From Leisingera aquaemixtae (GTDB taxonomy: Bacteria; Pseudomonadota; Alphaproteobacteria; Rhodobacterales; Rhodobacteraceae), in contig NZ_CYSR01000034.1 in assembly GCF_001458395.1 (NCBI RefSeq), positions 17,453 through 81,452 on the forward strand: a stretch of DNA of 64,000 nucleotides. The letters run 5' to 3'. The translations under genes and the position numbers were made by a program. This document shows, one piece after another, positions 26,454 through 35,693 of the stretch (its first letter is position 1; every line of letters begins with the position of its first letter). Under the pieces are notes generated by a model that worked only from the letters and a program-made list of their open reading frames with translations, searched no databases and was not told the DNA's origin.

Positions 26454-27824
26454 ATGGAAGCGTTAAATTCAATCGTAGGAGAAGTAAACGAAGTGGTTTG
26501 GGGGCCGATGATGCTGGTCCTCATTCTCGGCGTCGGCTTCTTCCTCCAGGTCGGCCTGAAATTCATGCCGATCCGGAAACTGGGCATGGGCTTTGGCCTG
26601 ATGTTCAAGGGCCGTGAAGCAACCGGCGAAGGCCAGATCACCCCGTTCAACGCGCTGATGACCGCGCTGTCGGCCACCATCGGCACAGGGAACATTGCAG
26701 GCGTTGCCACTGCCGTGTTCCTCGGCGGCCCCGGCGCGCTGTTCTGGATGTGGATGACCGCGCTGGTCGGCATGGCCACCAAATATTCCGAAGCCGTCTG
26801 CGCCGTGAAATTCCGCGAGCGTGACGAAGAAGGCAACTATGTCGGCGGCCCGATGTACTACATCAAGAACGGCCTCGGCGCGAAATGGGCCTGGCTGGGC
26901 GTTGCCTTTGCCGTGTTCGGCTCCATCGCGGCCTTCGGCATCGGCAACGGTGTGCAGGCGAACGGCGTGGCACAGGTTCTTGAGACCAACTTCGGCTTCA
27001 ACACCTCCATCACCGGCATCGTGCTGATGGTGCTGACCGGCGCCGTGATCCTGGGCGGCATCACCCGCATCGGCGCGGTGGCGGGCAAGCTGGTTCCGTT
27101 CATGGCGGTCAGCTACATCATCGCAGGCCTGATCGTTCTGGTTGTCAACGCGGACGCCATCGGCACCGCCTTCAGCCTGGTCTTCACCCATGCCTTCACC
27201 CCCTCGGCAGCCGAAGGCGGCTTTGCCGGTGCGGCGGTCTGGGCGGCGATCCGCTTTGGCGTGGCCCGCGGCGTCTTCTCCAACGAAGCAGGCCTCGGCT
27301 CTGCCCCGATCGCGCACGCAGCGGCTGAGACCAAAGGTCCGGTCAACCAGGGCCTGATCGCCATGCTGGGCACCTTTATCGACACCGTCATCGTCTGCTC
27401 GATCACCGGTCTGGCGATCATCGCTTCCGGCGCCTGGACCTCGGGTGAATCCGGTGCGGCGCTTACCTCGCTGGCGTTCGAAACCTCGCTGCCGGGCATC
27501 GGCGGCTACCTGATCGCCATCGCACTGTCGATCTTTGCCTTCACGACCATCCTCGGATGGTCCTATTATGGCGAGAAGTGCATGGAGTTCCTGTTCGGCG
27601 TGAAGGTCATGCTGCCCTACCGCATCCTGTGGATCATCGCGATCTACTTCGGGGCCACCGCCGACCTGGGCTTCATCTGGCTGCTGGCTGACACGCTGAA
27701 CGCGATGATGGCCATCCCGAACCTGATCGCCCTGGCCCTGCTGAGCCCGATCGTCTTCAAGGTGACGAAAGAGTTCTTTGCCACCGGCGGCAAATCGGAA
27801 GAAGCCGGCCACGCTGCTGAGTAA
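26454..27824 (+). CDS. Sodium:alanine/glycine symporter (AGCS family)
   Basis: 456 residues with about ten membrane helices and the AGCS hallmarks TALSATIGTGNIAGVA near residue 75 and FSNEAGLGSAPIAHA near residue 280. It takes up alanine or glycine with Na+ (or H+). It lies between lipA (25 bp upstream) and gcvT (69 bp downstream), so glycine import for the cleavage system is likely. GGAGGAG lies 5 bp before the ATG. Confidence 0.93.
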   Translation: MEALNSIVGEVNEVVWGPMMLVLILGVGFFLQVGLKFMPIRKLGMGFGLMFKGREATGEGQITPFNALMTALSATIGTGNIAGVATAVFLGGPGALFWMWMTALVGMATKYSEAVCAVKFRERDEEGNYVGGPMYYIKNGLGAKWAWLGVAFAVFGSIAAFGIGNGVQANGVAQVLETNFGFNTSITGIVLMVLTGAVILGGITRIGAVAGKLVPFMAVSYIIAGLIVLVVNADAIGTAFSLVFTHAFTPSAAEGGFAGAAVWAAIRFGVARGVFSNEAGLGSAPIAHAAAETKGPVNQGLIAMLGTFIDTVIVCSITGLAIIASGAWTSGESGAALTSLAFETSLPGIGGYLIAIALSIFAFTTILGWSYYGEKCMEFLFGVKVMLPYRILWIIAIYFGATADLGFIWLLADTLNAMMAIPNLIALALLSPIVFKVTKEFFATGGKSEEAGHAAE

Positions 27825-27831
27825 GCTCTCC

Positions 27832-27857
27832 GGGAGGGCGCGTCCTGCGCCCTTCCC
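27832..27857 (+). terminator. Hairpin between the symporter gene and gcvT
   Basis: A GGGAGGGCGC / GCGCCCTTCCC stem with one bulged T, loop GTCCT, directly after the symporter stop. There is no T-run. It may attenuate or separate the lpdA-lipA-symporter part from gcvTHP. I see no glycine riboswitch in this 69-bp gap. Confidence 0.5.
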
Positions 27858-27893
27858 CACCCCGAAACCCTACAAATTCAAAGGCTGCACAGG

Positions 27894-28991
27894 ATGACCG
27901 ACGCACCCAAACGCACCCCGCTTTATGACCTGCACGTCGAGCTTGGCGGCAAGATGGTCGACTTCGCCGGCTGGGAAATGCCGGTCCAGTACCCCATGGG
28001 CATCATGGGCGAGCACAAGCAGTGCCGCGAGAAGGCAGCACTTTTTGACGTCTCCCACATGGGCCAAGTGATCCTGCGCGGTGAAAACGTCGGCGAGAAG
28101 CTGGAAACGCTCTGCCCGCAGGCCTATGCCGGCCTGAAGGAAGGCAAGGCGCGCTATGGCTTCTTCACCAATGAGAACGGCGGCATCATGGACGACCTGA
28201 TCGTCTCCAACGCCGGCGATCATTACTTTGTCGTGGTGAACGCAGCGCTGCGCCATCAGGACATCCCGCATATGCAGGCCAACCTGGACGGCGTCGAAGT
28301 GACCGAAATCTTCGACCGCGCGCTGGTTGCCGTGCAGGGCCCCAAGGCCGAGGACGTGGTGGGCGAACTGTGCCCCGCCGCCCGTGAGCTGAAGTTCATG
28401 GAAACCACCGTGGCGGAGATTGACGGCGCCGAATGCCGGATTTCGCGCCTGGGTTACACCGGCGAGGACGGCTACGAGATCTCGATCCCGGAAGCGGATG
28501 CCATCCGCATTTCCAAACTGTTCCTGGCCCATGACGACTGCGAACCCGCAGGCCTCGGTGCCCGCGACTCGCTGCGCCTGGAGGCCGGTCTCTGCCTTTA
28601 TGGCAACGACATCGACCAGTCGACCTCGCCGATCGAGGCGTCGCTGTCCTGGGCGATCCAGAAGCGCCGCAAGGAAGAGGGCGGCTTCCCCGGTGCCGCG
28701 CGCATTCAGAAGGAACTGGCCGAAGGCCCCGCCAAGAAACTGGTCGGCATCAAGCCCGAAGGCCGCGCCCCCGCCCGCCAGGGTGTGGAAGTTCAAAGCG
28801 AAGGCGGCGATACTCTCGGCACCATCACCTCGGGCAGCTTCGGACCCACGGTCGGCGGCCCGGTTGCCATGGGCTATGTTGCGGCAGACCATGCCGCGCC
28901 GGGCACCAAGGTGAACCTCATCATCCGCGGCAAGGCGCAGCCGGCTGAAATCACCGCCCTGCCCTTCGTCACTCAGAACTACAAACGCTAA
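27894..28991 (+). CDS. gcvT: Aminomethyltransferase, glycine cleavage T-protein
   Basis: 365 residues, full length. It transfers the aminomethyl carbon from GcvH to tetrahydrofolate, releasing ammonia. Seen: the typical N-terminus TPLYDLHVELGGKMVDFAGW, the folate-site Asp pair in GGIMDDLIV (100/101), the GYTGEDGYEI motif and the GLGARDSLRLEAG motif. It is the first gene of gcvT-gcvH-gcvP, with 21 bp to gcvH. Confidence 0.96.
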   Translation: MTDAPKRTPLYDLHVELGGKMVDFAGWEMPVQYPMGIMGEHKQCREKAALFDVSHMGQVILRGENVGEKLETLCPQAYAGLKEGKARYGFFTNENGGIMDDLIVSNAGDHYFVVVNAALRHQDIPHMQANLDGVEVTEIFDRALVAVQGPKAEDVVGELCPAARELKFMETTVAEIDGAECRISRLGYTGEDGYEISIPEADAIRISKLFLAHDDCEPAGLGARDSLRLEAGLCLYGNDIDQSTSPIEASLSWAIQKRRKEEGGFPGAARIQKELAEGPAKKLVGIKPEGRAPARQGVEVQSEGGDTLGTITSGSFGPTVGGPVAMGYVAADHAAPGTKVNLIIRGKAQPAEITALPFVTQNYKR

Positions 28992-29012
28992 GACATCATC
29001 AGGAGAGTCAAC

Positions 29013-29378
29013 ATGGCCACCTATTTTTCCGAAGACCACGAGTGGATCACCGTTGAAGGCGACACTGCAACTCTGGGCATTACCAAGCACGCCGCCGACC
29101 AGCTGGGCGAAGTTGTCTTTGTCGAGCAGCGCGAAGCCGGCGACGAGTTCGAAAAAGGCGGCGAGATCGGCGTCATCGAGTCGGTGAAAGCCGCGTCGGA
29201 AATCTACGCGCCGCTGGACGGCGAAGTGATCGAGGTGAACGAAACCCTGGCCGACAACCCCGCCGCGCTGAACGAAAGCCCGGAAGGCGACGCCTGGATC
29301 TACAAGATCAAGATCTCCGACGCCTCTCAGCTGGACGATCTGATGGATCTGGACGGCTACAAGGCCCTGATCGGCTAA
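29013..29378 (+). CDS. gcvH: Glycine cleavage system H-protein
   Basis: 121 residues. Carries the lipoyl arm that shuttles the aminomethyl group between GcvP, GcvT and Lpd. The lipoylation site is Lys59 in [13 protein letters not shown], and HEWI near the N-terminus is typical. It lies between gcvT and gcvP with an AGGAGAG-like site upstream. It needs LipA, which is encoded 2.6 kb upstream. Confidence 0.97.
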   Translation: MATYFSEDHEWITVEGDTATLGITKHAADQLGEVVFVEQREAGDEFEKGGEIGVIESVKAASEIYAPLDGEVIEVNETLADNPAALNESPEGDAWIYKIKISDASQLDDLMDLDGYKALIG

Positions 29379-29387
29379 GCATCCCCT

Positions 29388-29411
29388 CCCCGCCGGAACC
29401 GTCCGGCGGGG
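29388..29411 (+). terminator. Hairpin between gcvH and gcvP
   Basis: A 10-bp stem CCCCGCCGGA / TCCGGCGGGG with loop ACCG and no T-run, 9 bp after the gcvH stop. Probably an intra-operon attenuator or processing element. A nearly identical stem follows gcvP. Confidence 0.5.
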
Positions 29412-29451
29412 TCCATTGCCCCAGACATTGCCCCAGACAAGGACCTCTGTA

Positions 29452-32310
29452 ATGGCCTTCAAACTTACCGATTACGAAGCCTATGACTTCGCCAACCGGC
29501 GCCACATCGGCCCCTCGCCGCGCGAGATGGCCGACATGCTGCAGGTGATCGGCTTCAAAACCCTGGACGAGCTGATCGACGCCACCGTGCCGCCCGCCAT
29601 CCGCCAGAAAGAGGCGCTGGACTGGGGCCCGGCAATGACCGAGCGCGATGCGCTTTTCCACATGAAGCAGGTGGCCTCCAAGAACAAGGTGCTGACCTCG
29701 CTGATCGGCCAGGGCTATTATGGCACCACCACCCCGGCGCCGATCCTGCGCAACATCCTCGAAAACCCGGCCTGGTACACCGCTTACACCCCCTATCAGC
29801 CGGAAATCTCCCAGGGCCGTCTTGAAGCGCTCTTGAACTTCCAGACCATGGTCAGCGATCTGACCGGCCTGGACATCGCCAACGCCTCGCTGCTGGACGA
29901 AGCCACTGCTGCTGCCGAAGCGATGGCAATGGCGCACCGCGGCTCGCGCTCCAAGGCGAACAACGCGGCCTTCTTCGTCGACAAGAACTGCCACCCGCAG
30001 ACCGTTGCCGTGATCCAGACCCGCGCCGAGCCCCTGGGCATCGACGTGGTGGTTGCCGATCCGGACGAGCTGGACCCGGGCGCGGTCTTCGGGGCGATCT
30101 TCCAGTATCCCGGCACCTACGGCCATGTGCGCGATTTCACATCGGAAATCGAAGCCATCCACGAGCACAAGGGCATCGCCGTTGTCGCCGCTGACATTCT
30201 GGCGCTGGCGCTGCTGAAGTCGCCCGGCGAGATGGGCGCGGATATTGCCATCGGCTCCACCCAGCGTTTTGGCGTTCCGATGGGCTATGGCGGCCCGCAC
30301 GCGGCATATATGGCGACCACCGACAAGCTGAAGCGCGCCATGCCGGGCCGCATCATCGGCGTGTCCGTCGATGCCCGCGGCAACAAGGCCTACCGCCTGG
30401 CGCTGCAGACCCGCGAACAGCACATCCGCCGCGAAAAAGCCAACTCCAACGTCTGTACCGCACAGGCGCTGCTGGCCGTCATCGCGTCGATGTACGCGGT
30501 CTACCACGGCCCCGACGGCATCAAGGCCATCGCCCAGTCGGTGCACCGCAAGACCTCCCGCCTGGCCGCGGGCCTGGAAGAGCACGGGTTCAAAGTGGAG
30601 CCGGAAGTGTTCTTTGACACCATCACCGTCGAGGTCGGCCCGCTGCAGAAAACCGTCATGGAAGCGGCCGTTGCCCGCGGTGTGAACCTGCGCAAGGTGG
30701 GCGAGGACCGCATCGGCATCTCGCTGGACGAGCAGACCCGCGCCGAGACCATCGAAGCGGTCTGGGGCGCCTTCGGCATCGAGAAGAAGGACGACAGCGT
30801 CAAGAACCGCGCCTACCGCCTGCCGGATTATGCGCTGCGGGAAAGCGAATATCTGACCCACCCGATCTTCCACAAGAACCGGGCCGAGGCAGAAATCACC
30901 CGCTACATGCGCCGCCTTGCCGACCGCGATCTGGCGCTGGACCGTGCAATGATCCCGCTGGGCTCCTGCACCATGAAGCTGAACGCGACCATCGAAATGA
31001 TCCCGGTCACCTGGCCGGAATTCGGCAACCTGCACCCCTTCTGCCCGGAAGACCAGGCGCAGGGCTACCACCAGATGATCGCCGATCTGAACGACAAGCT
31101 CTGCCAGATCACCGGCTATGACGCGATCTCCCAGCAGCCGAACTCCGGTGCGCAGGGCGAATACGCGGGCCTTCTGACCATCCGCAACTACCATGCGGCA
31201 AACGGCCAGGGCCACCGCAACGTCTGCCTGATCCCGACCTCCGCGCATGGCACCAACCCGGCCACCGCGCAGATGGTTGGCTATACGGTGGTTCCGATCA
31301 AGGCGGATGACAAAGGCAACATCGACGTCGCCGACTTCCGCGAAAAGGCGGAGAAGCACTCTGACCACCTCGCCGCCTGCATGATCACCTACCCGTCCAC
31401 GCACGGCGTGTTTGAGACCACCGTGCAGGAGGTTTGCGGCATCACCCATGAGCACGGCGGCCAGGTGTACATCGACGGCGCCAACATGAACGCCATGGTC
31501 GGCCTGTCGCGTCCGGGTGACATCGGCGGCGACGTCAGCCACCTGAACCTGCACAAGACCTTCTGCATTCCGCACGGCGGCGGCGGCCCCGGCATGGGTC
31601 CGATCGGCGTCAAGGCGCATCTGGCAGAGCACCTGCCGGGCCATCCGGAATACGGCACCGCCGTGGGTCCGGTCTCGGCGGCGCCGTTCGGCTCGCCGTC
31701 GATCCTGCCGGTCAGCTGGGCCTACTGCCTGCTGATGGGCGGCGCAGGCCTGACCCAGGCGACCCGGGTGGCGATCCTGAACGCCAACTACATCGCCGCG
31801 CGCCTGAAGGACGCCTACAAGATCCTCTACACCTCGGAAACGGGCCGCGTTGCGCATGAGTGCATCCTCGACACCCGCCCGCTGGCGGATGAGGGCAACG
31901 TCACCGTGGACGACATCGCCAAGCGTCTGGTCGACTCGGGCTTCCACGCCCCGACCATGTCCTGGCCGGTGGCGGGAACCCTGATGGTGGAGCCGACCGA
32001 ATCCGAGCCCAAGGACGAGCTGGACCGCTTCTGCGACGCCATGCTGTCGATCCGGCAGGAGGCGCAGGACATCATCGACGGAAAGATCGACGCGCAGAAC
32101 AACCCGCTCAAGCACGCGCCGCACACGGTGCGCGACCTGGTCGGCGAATGGGACCGTCCCTACAGCCGCGAGCAGGCCTGCTTCCCGCCGGGCAACCTGG
32201 GCGTCGACAAGTACTGGCCGGTGGTGAACCGGGTGGACAACGCCTATGGCGACCGCCACCTGGTCTGCACCTGCCCGCCGATGTCGGAGTACGAAGAAAA
32301 CGAGGCCTGA
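29452..32310 (+). CDS. gcvP: Glycine dehydrogenase (decarboxylating), P-protein
   Basis: 952 residues, the single-chain form of the P-protein. It decarboxylates glycine with PLP and loads the aminomethyl group onto GcvH. The PLP lysine is Lys702 in [20 protein letters not shown]. The N-terminal half is the ancestral homologous half, with FNYQTM-like [14 protein letters not shown]. The ATG at 29452 is favoured over one 36 bp upstream because [13 protein letters not shown] begins the conserved part and AAGGA precedes it. It is the last gene of the gcv operon. Confidence 0.97.
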   Translation: MAFKLTDYEAYDFANRRHIGPSPREMADMLQVIGFKTLDELIDATVPPAIRQKEALDWGPAMTERDALFHMKQVASKNKVLTSLIGQGYYGTTTPAPILRNILENPAWYTAYTPYQPEISQGRLEALLNFQTMVSDLTGLDIANASLLDEATAAAEAMAMAHRGSRSKANNAAFFVDKNCHPQTVAVIQTRAEPLGIDVVVADPDELDPGAVFGAIFQYPGTYGHVRDFTSEIEAIHEHKGIAVVAADILALALLKSPGEMGADIAIGSTQRFGVPMGYGGPHAAYMATTDKLKRAMPGRIIGVSVDARGNKAYRLALQTREQHIRREKANSNVCTAQALLAVIASMYAVYHGPDGIKAIAQSVHRKTSRLAAGLEEHGFKVEPEVFFDTITVEVGPLQKTVMEAAVARGVNLRKVGEDRIGISLDEQTRAETIEAVWGAFGIEKKDDSVKNRAYRLPDYALRESEYLTHPIFHKNRAEAEITRYMRRLADRDLALDRAMIPLGSCTMKLNATIEMIPVTWPEFGNLHPFCPEDQAQGYHQMIADLNDKLCQITGYDAISQQPNSGAQGEYAGLLTIRNYHAANGQGHRNVCLIPTSAHGTNPATAQMVGYTVVPIKADDKGNIDVADFREKAEKHSDHLAACMITYPSTHGVFETTVQEVCGITHEHGGQVYIDGANMNAMVGLSRPGDIGGDVSHLNLHKTFCIPHGGGGPGMGPIGVKAHLAEHLPGHPEYGTAVGPVSAAPFGSPSILPVSWAYCLLMGGAGLTQATRVAILNANYIAARLKDAYKILYTSETGRVAHECILDTRPLADEGNVTVDDIAKRLVDSGFHAPTMSWPVAGTLMVEPTESEPKDELDRFCDAMLSIRQEAQDIIDGKIDAQNNPLKHAPHTVRDLVGEWDRPYSREQACFPPGNLGVDKYWPVVNRVDNAYGDRHLVCTCPPMSEYEENEA

Positions 32311-32325
32311 TCCGTCAGGCCTCCC

Positions 32326-32350
32326 GCCCCGCCGGCCTGTCCGGCGGGGC
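32326..32350 (+). terminator. Hairpin after gcvP
   Basis: A 10-bp stem GCCCCGCCGG / CCGGCGGGGC with a 5-nt loop, 15 bp after the stop. There is no T-run. Its arms are nearly the same as those of the hairpin before gcvP. Confidence 0.5.
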
Positions 32351-32407
32351 ACTCCTGCAGCGCCCGCCGCGCCGCATCCCCGCATGACCCGCTCAGAGGA
32401 GAGAATG

Positions 32408-33412
32408 ATGTCCCGTCTCGAACCGCTGACCGTGCCAGCCTCCCGGCAAACCGCTGACAACGCGGCACAGACCCGCCTCCACGACGTCGAAATCATTCTG
32501 CCGCAGTCGGAGCCGCCTGCCGCGGCCCAGATGATTTGCGAGGTCTTCCGCGCCGCCAACGATCTGTTTCCCGACAGCGGCTACCGCACCGCCGTGCGCA
32601 ACCTCAGCTCGCAGATGCGCGCGGTGCCCGCCGGCTGGAAGCCACAGACAGTGATATTCCTCGGCGGCATCGCCAGCCGCTGGCCGCTGAATTCCGGCGA
32701 AAAGGCCAGCCTGCAGCGGATCTGCCGCCAGGCACAGCGCTGCCTGTTTGCCGGCAGTGCGGTTTTCCTGCTGCCAGAGACCGGCATCAACGCACCGGTG
32801 GAAAGCGCGGTGCACGCGAACTTTGCTGCCGCCGCAGAGGAAGAGCAGCTGGCCTGCGCCCCGGCAGGCACCCTGACCGCCAGCTCGGGCCGGATCAGCA
32901 CCGCTGTCAGCAGTTTTGCCGCGCTGCGCGTGCTGGCCGCCTTTCTGCGCGCCGACCGCGGCCCGTTCATTGCCGACGCGGTCTGCGACTATCTGGGCCT
33001 TACCTTTGGGCCCGTGTCGGAGCAGTCCAAGGTGTCTTTGCAGCTGCGCCAGACCGCCGGCGGCGACGCGCTGATCGTTAAGATCCTCGATCTGATGCAG
33101 CAGAACCTCGAAGAGCCGCTGTTGATCCGCGATATTGCCCAGCAGGCCGGCGTTTCGCCGCGCAAGCTGGAGCGCCGCTTCCAGCAGAAGGCCCGCACCA
33201 GCCCGCTGGCCGCCTACCGCAAGCTGCGCATCGAAAAGGCCCGCCAGCTGCTGCTGCACACCACCCTGCCGCTGGCCGAGATCGTCGCCGCCACCGGCTT
33301 TGGCTCCCGCAGCAGCCTGACGGAATGGTTCAAGCGCGAGTACAAGACCAGCCCGCAGGCGTTCCGGAAGCAGTATTATGCGGACCGCCACCCTGCGGGG
33401 TCCATGGCCTGA
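32408..33412 (+). CDS. GATase1-like AraC-family regulator (GbdR/GlxA type)
   Basis: 334 residues. The N-terminal DJ-1/PfpI-type domain (about 25-200) starts with VEIILPQSEPPAAAQMICEV. The C-terminal AraC DNA-binding domain (about 225-325) has both helix-turn-helix units: IRDIAQQAGVSPRKLERRFQ and LAEIVAATGFGSRSSLTEWF. Related GATase1-AraC proteins (GbdR, SouR, CdhR, ArgR) respond to betaine, sarcosine, carnitine or arginine. Its place between gcvP and the Pot/DMGDH genes fits control of methylated-glycine use, which is inference. AGGAG at 32397-32401 favours the ATG at 32408 over the one at 32405. Confidence 0.88.
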   Translation: MSRLEPLTVPASRQTADNAAQTRLHDVEIILPQSEPPAAAQMICEVFRAANDLFPDSGYRTAVRNLSSQMRAVPAGWKPQTVIFLGGIASRWPLNSGEKASLQRICRQAQRCLFAGSAVFLLPETGINAPVESAVHANFAAAAEEEQLACAPAGTLTASSGRISTAVSSFAALRVLAAFLRADRGPFIADAVCDYLGLTFGPVSEQSKVSLQLRQTAGGDALIVKILDLMQQNLEEPLLIRDIAQQAGVSPRKLERRFQQKARTSPLAAYRKLRIEKARQLLLHTTLPLAEIVAATGFGSRSSLTEWFKREYKTSPQAFRKQYYADRHPAGSMA

Positions 33413-33435
33413 CAGCATCCGGTGCCGGACGGGGA

Positions 33436-33462
33436 AAAGGCGGCCCCGGGGCCGCCTTTCTT
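33436..33462. terminator. Bidirectional terminator between the AraC-type gene and the pot operon
   Basis: A 24-bp palindrome AAAGGCGGCCCC/GGGGCCGCCTTT with CTT and a T-rich tail on the + side and A-rich sequence on the other. It stands between two convergent genes and can serve both. Confidence 0.85.
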
Positions 33463-33476
33463 GTGTTCTTGCGGGG

Positions 33477-34763
33477 TCAATCGCCTGCGCCGCCGCCCTC
33501 GCTGCCGCCTGACAGGGCGTTTGGATCGAAGACGTTGCCGAAGCCGGAAGAATTGCCCTGCGGTTCCTGCTCCGCTTCAGGCTCGGCCTCGCTGCTGCCC
33601 GACAGGTTGCCGGGGGCGAAGGCGCCGCCGAAGCCGCTGCTGCTGCCGGACGGCGCGGCGGGGGCCGGAACGGCCTCGCCCTGCTGGTCCAGCTGCTCCT
33701 GACGGCGCAGCTCGCGCTGGCGGAGCAGTTCCTGGATGCGCTGTTCGGCCTCCAGCCGCTTCTGCTCCTGCACATCGGCGATGCACTGGGCCGGGCTGTA
33801 GAGCGCCGCGGTGCCCGCCACCGCCACCGTGACGCAGGCCACCGCGACCAGCGCCGCCGCCGCCCAGTTGGAACGGAAGAACCCGGGCAGTTGCAGCCTG
33901 CCGCTTTCCAGCTCCGCCACCGTGGCCTTCTGGCGCGCCGCCGCCACCAGTTCCTTGCGGCGCAGGCTGGCCTCGTTGGCGAGTGCCGCGATCACCGTCA
34001 GCACCACGATGATGAAGGCCAGCGCCGAAATCGCGGGGGTGATGCCGTAACGCACCTTCTGCGCCAGCTCGATGGTCAGCGTCGGGTATTCGCCGAAGGT
34101 GAATGTGGTGGTGTTGTAGTTCTCAAAGCTCGCCAGGAAGGCCAGCACCGCAGCGCTCGCAATCGCGGGGCGCATGAACGGCAGCAGCACCTTGCGGAAG
34201 GCCTGAGCGTGCGTCGCGCCCAGATCCAGCGCCGCCTCGGTCAGGGCCATGTCATAGCGCTGCAGGCGGGCCACCAGCACCAGCATGCAGTAGCTGGCGA
34301 TGAAGGTGGACTGGCCGATGATGGTCAGGAACAGCCCGTTGGAGAGCCAGCTGTCCGCCCCCAGCCCCAGCATCCGGTTGATCCGGTCCCAGAACACCAG
34401 GGTCGAGATCCCCAAGACCACGCCGGGGATGAGGATCGGCGCGATGATGATGGTGTAATAGGTGGCGCGCAGCTTGGGCCAAATCTGGGTCAGCATCAGC
34501 GCCCCCGCCAGCCCCATCGCGACTGACAAGACCACCGTGCCCGCCCCCACCAGGATCGAGTTCCAGATGCCGTTCAGGATCCGCTCGTCGCGGAACAAGG
34601 CCCCGAACCACTCGAACGTCAGGCATTCCCAGGGGGTCATCCGCGGGAAGGCGGGTGAGTTAAAGGCGGTGGCCGACATGATCACCAAGGGGCCCAGAAG
34701 ATAGGCGAAGAACACCCCCAGATAGATCCAGAGGCTGAGGCGCATAAAGGTGAACCGCTTCAT
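33477..34763 (-). CDS. Polyamine-type ABC transporter permease (PotC-like) with long C-terminal extension
   Basis: 428 residues against about 260-280 for normal PotC. Residues 1-265 are a standard permease with six helices and an EAA-type loop (EAALDLGATHAQAFRKVLLP, 176-195). The rest is unusual: a basic stretch, an extra membrane helix (300-322), a charged coiled coil (332-362), and a Ser/Gly/Glu tail with two copies of an SSGFG-xx-F-x-P-xx-LSG motif (375-389 and 405-419). The tail may bind another protein. Its start overlaps the end of potB (ATGA). It is the last gene of the potD-A-B-C order. The substrate is unknown; the adjacent DMGDH-like gene suggests an N-methylated amino acid or polyamine. 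Confidence 0.88.
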   Translation of the reverse strand: MKRFTFMRLSLWIYLGVFFAYLLGPLVIMSATAFNSPAFPRMTPWECLTFEWFGALFRDERILNGIWNSILVGAGTVVLSVAMGLAGALMLTQIWPKLRATYYTIIIAPILIPGVVLGISTLVFWDRINRMLGLGADSWLSNGLFLTIIGQSTFIASYCMLVLVARLQRYDMALTEAALDLGATHAQAFRKVLLPFMRPAIASAAVLAFLASFENYNTTTFTFGEYPTLTIELAQKVRYGITPAISALAFIIVVLTVIAALANEASLRRKELVAAARQKATVAELESGRLQLPGFFRSNWAAAALVAVACVTVAVAGTAALYSPAQCIADVQEQKRLEAEQRIQELLRQRELRRQEQLDQQGEAVPAPAAPSGSSSGFGGAFAPGNLSGSSEAEPEAEQEPQGNSSGFGNVFDPNALSGGSEGGGAGD

Positions 34764-35680
34764 TTGCCGATATCCCCCATGTTCACCTTGAACAGGCGCA
34801 TGACGGCCAGAACAAGCAGAATACAGGTGACCAGCAGCACCACCGCATAAGCCGCGCCCTGCGGCCAGTCGGAGTTGTCATTGAACTGCTGATAGATCAG
34901 CTGGGTGAACCACAGGGAGGACGGCCCGCCCAGGATCTGCGGCGCCGCCAGCGCGCCGGCCGACAGCATGAACACCATGGTGCAGCCGGAGGAGATGCCG
35001 GGCTTGGCGTAAGGAATGACCACCCGCTGGTGGATCTTGGCCCAGCTCGCGCCCATGTCCCGCGCCGCCTCGATCTGGTTGCGGTCCAGGCTTTCGATCA
35101 CATTGTAGATCGGGAAGATCATCAAGAGGATGTAGGCGTATCCCAGACCCGCATAGAGCGCGATGTCATTGCGGATGAAATCGAAGGGGGTGTCGAAAAT
35201 CCCCAATCCAACCAGCATGTTGTTCAGCACCCCGGTCTCGCCGAAGATGATGCGCAAGGCGAAGGCGCGCAGGATCTCGTTGATCCAGTAGGGGATGATC
35301 AGCATCAGCGCGAAGATGCGGATGTGGTTGCCCTTGGTCTGGGCCAGATAATAGGCGATCGGGTAGCACAGGATCAGGTTGAAGACAGTGACGCAGACCG
35401 CCGCCACCAGGGTGCGGAAGAACACCCTGAGGTCGACCGCGTTGTAATCCTGGCTGCCGCCCTCGGGGCCGTAGATCAGGTATTTGTAATTCTCCAGCGT
35501 GTAGACGTCCCTGGGCCCGCCGATCTCCGGCGGCGGCAGGTTAGGGCGGAACGAGAAGTCGAGCATCGACAGCTGCGGCAGGATGATGAGGCCGACGGTC
35601 CAGAACAGGACCAGCCCCAGCATCAGGCTGCCCATGCCCGTGCCGTTGCGTTTGAAGAACTCCCTCAGGAAGCTTGGCAT
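34760..35680 (-). CDS. Polyamine-type ABC transporter permease (PotB-like)
   Basis: 306 residues with six predicted helices and the EAA loop EAARDMGASWAKIHQRVVIP. It pairs with the PotC-like protein as the inner-membrane channel. The ATG at 35680 (MPSFLREFF) was chosen because the frame upstream of it is not conserved and a G-rich ribosome-binding site lies before it. There is a 13-bp gap to the ATPase gene and a 4-bp overlap with the PotC-like gene. Confidence 0.92.
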   Translation of the reverse strand: MPSFLREFFKRNGTGMGSLMLGLVLFWTVGLIILPQLSMLDFSFRPNLPPPEIGGPRDVYTLENYKYLIYGPEGGSQDYNAVDLRVFFRTLVAAVCVTVFNLILCYPIAYYLAQTKGNHIRIFALMLIIPYWINEILRAFALRIIFGETGVLNNMLVGLGIFDTPFDFIRNDIALYAGLGYAYILLMIFPIYNVIESLDRNQIEAARDMGASWAKIHQRVVIPYAKPGISSGCTMVFMLSAGALAAPQILGGPSSLWFTQLIYQQFNDNSDWPQGAAYAVVLLVTCILLVLAVMRLFKVNMGDIGK

Positions 35681-35693
35681 GGTTTGGCCCCCC

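Noticed and set aside
27825..27893. Glycine riboswitch before gcvT
   Set aside because: The gap is only 69 bp and holds a simple hairpin. The conserved riboswitch core is not seen here or upstream of lpdA.
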